This document shows, piece by piece, positions 14,484-16,723 of a stretch of DNA of 16,723 nt. The number at the start of each line of letters is the position of its first letter. Within the stretch, counting starts at the first letter, position 1. Source of the DNA: Bacteroidota bacterium (GTDB lineage: Bacteria > Bacteroidota > Bacteroidia > UBA8524). The stretch is from assembly GCA_003531115.1 (NCBI GenBank), contig DQHT01000118.1:1-16723 (forward strand). Direction: 5' to 3'. The position numbers and the translations under genes were made by a program. The notes beneath the pieces were generated by a model. It worked only from the letters and a program-made list of their open reading frames with translations, was not told where the DNA came from and did no database searches.

Positions 14484-15923
14484 TTAATCGTTGATGATCA
14501 GTTTTCCGTTTTGAATTTTAAACTCCCCGGAGCGGATCACATAGTAGTAAGCTCCGGAAGGCAATGATGTTAAACTCAGTTGATTTGTTGCTCCGTGTAA
14601 AACCACCGAGTGAACTTCCTGCCCTAATGCATTCATCACTACAAAAGTTGCTCCATCAGTCAGATTTTCTTCAGCTGCATCAATTTGGATAATTCCCTTC
14701 GATGGGTTTGGATAGACACGGATATTAGCGGTTTTTTTGATCGTCCAGAGTCCGGTTTTTAGAGGCGCTGATTTTAACTGAACTTCATCTACAATTAGGA
14801 TCGATCCACCCTGAATGACCAGGGAATCTTCCCAGCGGCAGGATTGAAAATTGACGATAAGGGTGTCTGGTGCAGGAGAGGCGCTTATTGGTACTTCGAA
14901 CTTTTGGTACGTTGCTGAAGCATTCAGTTCGATCCAATTCCCGTTGATTACTTGTCCACTCTTTTTCACCACATAGGACACAACCCCTTTAGAACCTGCT
15001 GCAGCAGTATACTTATACCAGAATACAAGAGTATCATTTTGATTACTAAATGGATACCCTCCTTGCTCGATGCAATTGCCCCCACAGTTTTCAGGATAAT
15101 AGCCTGTACTCAATGTGGTTGGGTATGTACGGGTTCCTTGTTCATTCTCTCCAACAGAGGTTTCCAAACGAACACTATAGCTGCCTTTATAGGCGTCAGT
15201 AGATTTAAAAGAAGGCTGTGAACGGTCGTCCGACTCAACATTCCAAATGGCAGGCCTTTCATAGGTGGTGGTTACCCATTCTTCAAAACTTCCATTCAGG
15301 TTAGCCGGTTGGCTGCTCACTCCGGTGAAAGAAATGCTGTCAAGCTGCAACCAACTTCCTACAGTAATGTCATCAGCCAATACATTGCTCGAGGTTGCAC
15401 CGATCAATACGGAATCCGGAGCTATCAGCATGGGAGGATCAAAAGTAAAATTGAAAAGGGCATAGGAGCTTTGCGTTCCGGTGATTTTATACACATATAT
15501 GCCGATATTCACTCCTGCTTTGGAAAAGGCAACCAAAACGAGAGCTGTATCTCCGGCTTTTACATCGGATTTGTAATAGCCACGCATCCCTGTTGCCTGT
15601 TGGTTATAAGGAATTCCACCGTGCCAATCTTCCGGATTATTACTGGGATCTCCGTTGACCATGTAGCCAGGCATGTAATTACCCTGATCACCAACAGAGG
15701 TGAGTTTAACGGCAAAGGAACCATGGTAAGCATCGGTAGTTTTCACACAGTTTAAAGGAAGGCTGCTACTGAATACTTCCTGGTTGGATGTTTCAGTAAA
15801 ATATTTAGGGTTCTCAACGTTCGTCGAGGTCCAATTTTCAAAGGCTCCGTTCGGAATAGAACCTTGCCCGACAGCACCCAGACTCAGGGCGCCCAAAACT
15901 AATGTTAACAGTGCAGTTTTCAT
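14484..15923 (-). CDS. Secreted two-module protein with type IX (Por) sorting domain
   Basis: 479 residues from ATG 15923. Signal peptide 1-20 (ending GAVGQ); module 1 about 21-202 and module 2 about 206-386; type IX C-terminal sorting domain about 401-479 (IRVYPNPSKGIIQI, then MNALGQEV, then SLPSGAYYYVI). The modules share a pattern: N-G-x-F-E-x-W at their start (25-31 and 210-216), TTDAYHGSFAVKL (62-74) against STDAYKGSYSVRL (241-253), and a LIxxDxVQLK or LxLDSISF end. This looks like a duplicated jelly-roll, PCMD-like, sugar-binding-type domain, but ligand and role are unknown. The protein should cross the outer membrane through the type IX system and be released or anchored at the surface. 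A TTG at 15953 would add ten residues before the signal peptide and is not preferred. Confidence 0.88.
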   Translation of the reverse strand: MKTALLTLVLGALSLGAVGQGSIPNGAFENWTSTNVENPKYFTETSNQEVFSSSLPLNCVKTTDAYHGSFAVKLTSVGDQGNYMPGYMVNGDPSNNPEDWHGGIPYNQQATGMRGYYKSDVKAGDTALVLVAFSKAGVNIGIYVYKITGTQSSYALFNFTFDPPMLIAPDSVLIGATSSNVLADDITVGSWLQLDSISFTGVSSQPANLNGSFEEWVTTTYERPAIWNVESDDRSQPSFKSTDAYKGSYSVRLETSVGENEQGTRTYPTTLSTGYYPENCGGNCIEQGGYPFSNQNDTLVFWYKYTAAAGSKGVVSYVVKKSGQVINGNWIELNASATYQKFEVPISASPAPDTLIVNFQSCRWEDSLVIQGGSILIVDEVQLKSAPLKTGLWTIKKTANIRVYPNPSKGIIQIDAAEENLTDGATFVVMNALGQEVHSVVLHGATNQLSLTSLPSGAYYYVIRSGEFKIQNGKLIIND

Positions 15924-16063
15924 AGCTTGTTTTTTTAGGCTCTGGCAGATCAATCGTTTCCTTTTATCCTATTAAACCCGCTAAAGCAGTACAAAATAAA
16001 AGCGAATTTTATAATTATGCCATGATTTGCATCATATTAATCTTCTATTTTTTTAACTTGTTT
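15924..16063 (-). other. Spacer upstream of the type IX cargo gene
   Basis: 140 bp, A/T-rich, no gene seen. It should hold the promoter of the cargo gene. A near-match to a -7 box (TTATTTTG, one mismatch) and a small inverted repeat ATGAT-N4-ATCAT at 16022-16035 are visible, but neither is strong enough to call. The leader is A-rich just before the ATG, as common in Bacteroidota. Confidence 0.4.
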
Positions 16064-16723
16064 TTAATGTGCCAGTTCGGGAAAGAATCTTGATTTAATC
16101 CATTTTTCAAGTTCAACGGCATGAAATACCACAATGGATAAAAGCAAACAAACTCCCAGGTCATTCAGCGGTAACGGCTGTGTTTTAAAGAGTGCATTCA
16201 TAAAAGGCAAATAAACCACACCCATTTGGAGGGCGAAAGTCAATAATACGGCACCCAACAAAGCTTTATTGCTAAAAAAACCCTGTCTGAATAAGGAGGT
16301 GGTATTGCTTCGGATGGCCAAAACATGTCCCAGCTGAGATAGCGACAAAACGGTAAACACCATCGTTTGCCAATGGGCCATTTCGCGATACAACGCCCAG
16401 CCCTGGGTGGCCAGACTAACCGCCGCCATCAGGGCGCCTACCCAAATAATATGGAAACCGACCCCGCGGGAAAACAAACTCTCCGTAGCCGGAAATGGAG
16501 GCCTGTTCATACTCTTCGCCTCTGACTTTTCTCTTGCAAGGGCCAGGGCCGGTAATCCATCCGTTACCAGGTTGATCCATAAGATCTGAATGGGTAACAG
16601 TGGAATGGGCATGCCAAAAATGGGTGCAATCAATATCGTGAGTAACTCTGCACTGTTGCAGGTCAGTACATACTTAACAAACTTGCGGATATTATCGAAA
16701 ATGCGTCGCCCCTCTTTTACTGC
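16064..16723 (-). CDS. P-type Ca2+-ATPase, C-terminal membrane part (cut by window edge)
   Basis: The last 219 residues of a larger P-type ATPase, open to the right edge. The first visible residues AVKEGRRIFDNIRKFVKYVL are the hinge leading to membrane helix M5 of a type II ATPase. TCNSAELL (21-28) corresponds to the M5 segment of SERCA with its ion-binding Asn and Glu, and LWINLVTDGLPALALA (48-63) to M6 with Asn, Thr and Asp. The remaining residues form the cation ATPase C-terminal domain (helices M7-M10; SQLGHVLAIRS in M8). The family couples ATP hydrolysis to export of Ca2+ or a related cation. The phosphorylation DKTGT motif and cytoplasmic domains lie outside. Its stop is 140 bp before the type IX cargo start. 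Exact cation specificity is not proven. Confidence 0.94.
   Translation of the reverse strand, partial: AVKEGRRIFDNIRKFVKYVLTCNSAELLTILIAPIFGMPIPLLPIQILWINLVTDGLPALALAREKSEAKSMNRPPFPATESLFSRGVGFHIIWVGALMAAVSLATQGWALYREMAHWQTMVFTVLSLSQLGHVLAIRSNTTSLFRQGFFSNKALLGAVLLTFALQMGVVYLPFMNALFKTQPLPLNDLGVCLLLSIVVFHAVELEKWIKSRFFPELAH

Overview
The window reads as ordinary chromosome of a Bacteroidota bacterium. The evidence is a C-terminal type IX secretion sorting domain on one exported protein, an ECF sigma / anti-sigma / small Spy-like exported protein trio of the kind common in this phylum, a candidate TAnnTTTG-type -7 promoter element, and many starts without a Shine-Dalgarno sequence. I cannot name the genus. 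No rRNA, tRNA, transposase, phage gene or CRISPR array was seen.

Layout, left to right. (1) 1-4762, minus strand: the Na+-translocating NADH:quinone oxidoreductase operon nqrABCDEF, transcribed leftward from nqrA. nqrF is cut by the left edge. The flavinylation threonines of NqrB and NqrC and the membrane cysteine pairs of NqrD and NqrE are all visible. A 160-bp leader region before nqrA holds a candidate promoter and a perfect 7-bp hairpin. (2) 4923-9635, minus strand: a compact six-gene run consisting of transketolase N-terminal subunit, an exported vWA protein, transketolase C-terminal subunit, ECF sigma factor, single-span anti-sigma-like protein, and a small exported Spy/CpxP-like protein. 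Genes overlap by 1 to 4 bp or are 7 to 32 bp apart, so they are probably co-transcribed. The vWA gene sits between the two halves of a split transketolase. (3) 9721-11265, plus strand: a soluble FAD-dependent dehydrogenase-like protein, divergent from the transketolase run. Its last codons run into a roughly 120-bp array of degenerate 8-bp units arranged as two inverted arms. (4) 11520-12944, plus strand: a second exported vWA protein, convergent with the next block across a short direct/inverted repeat. (5) 12992-14407, minus strand: a YafK-type L,D-transpeptidase-like protein and, upstream of it, a YjdF-type (DUF2238) membrane protein. (6) 14484-15923, minus strand: a secreted protein with two related modules and a type IX sorting domain, ended by a clear intrinsic terminator. 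(7) 16064-16723, minus strand: the C-terminal membrane part of a P-type Ca2+-ATPase, cut by the right edge.

Functionally the window joins Na+-based respiratory energy conversion (Nqr), the non-oxidative pentose phosphate pathway (split transketolase), envelope sensing (ECF trio), envelope and surface proteins (two vWA proteins, L,D-transpeptidase, type IX cargo) and cation transport. I found no convincing new multi-gene system. The observations most worth checking are the vWA gene inside the split transketolase, the inverted 8-bp-period array that also encodes the end of a protein, and the restriction of strong Shine-Dalgarno sites to the internal nqr cistrons.
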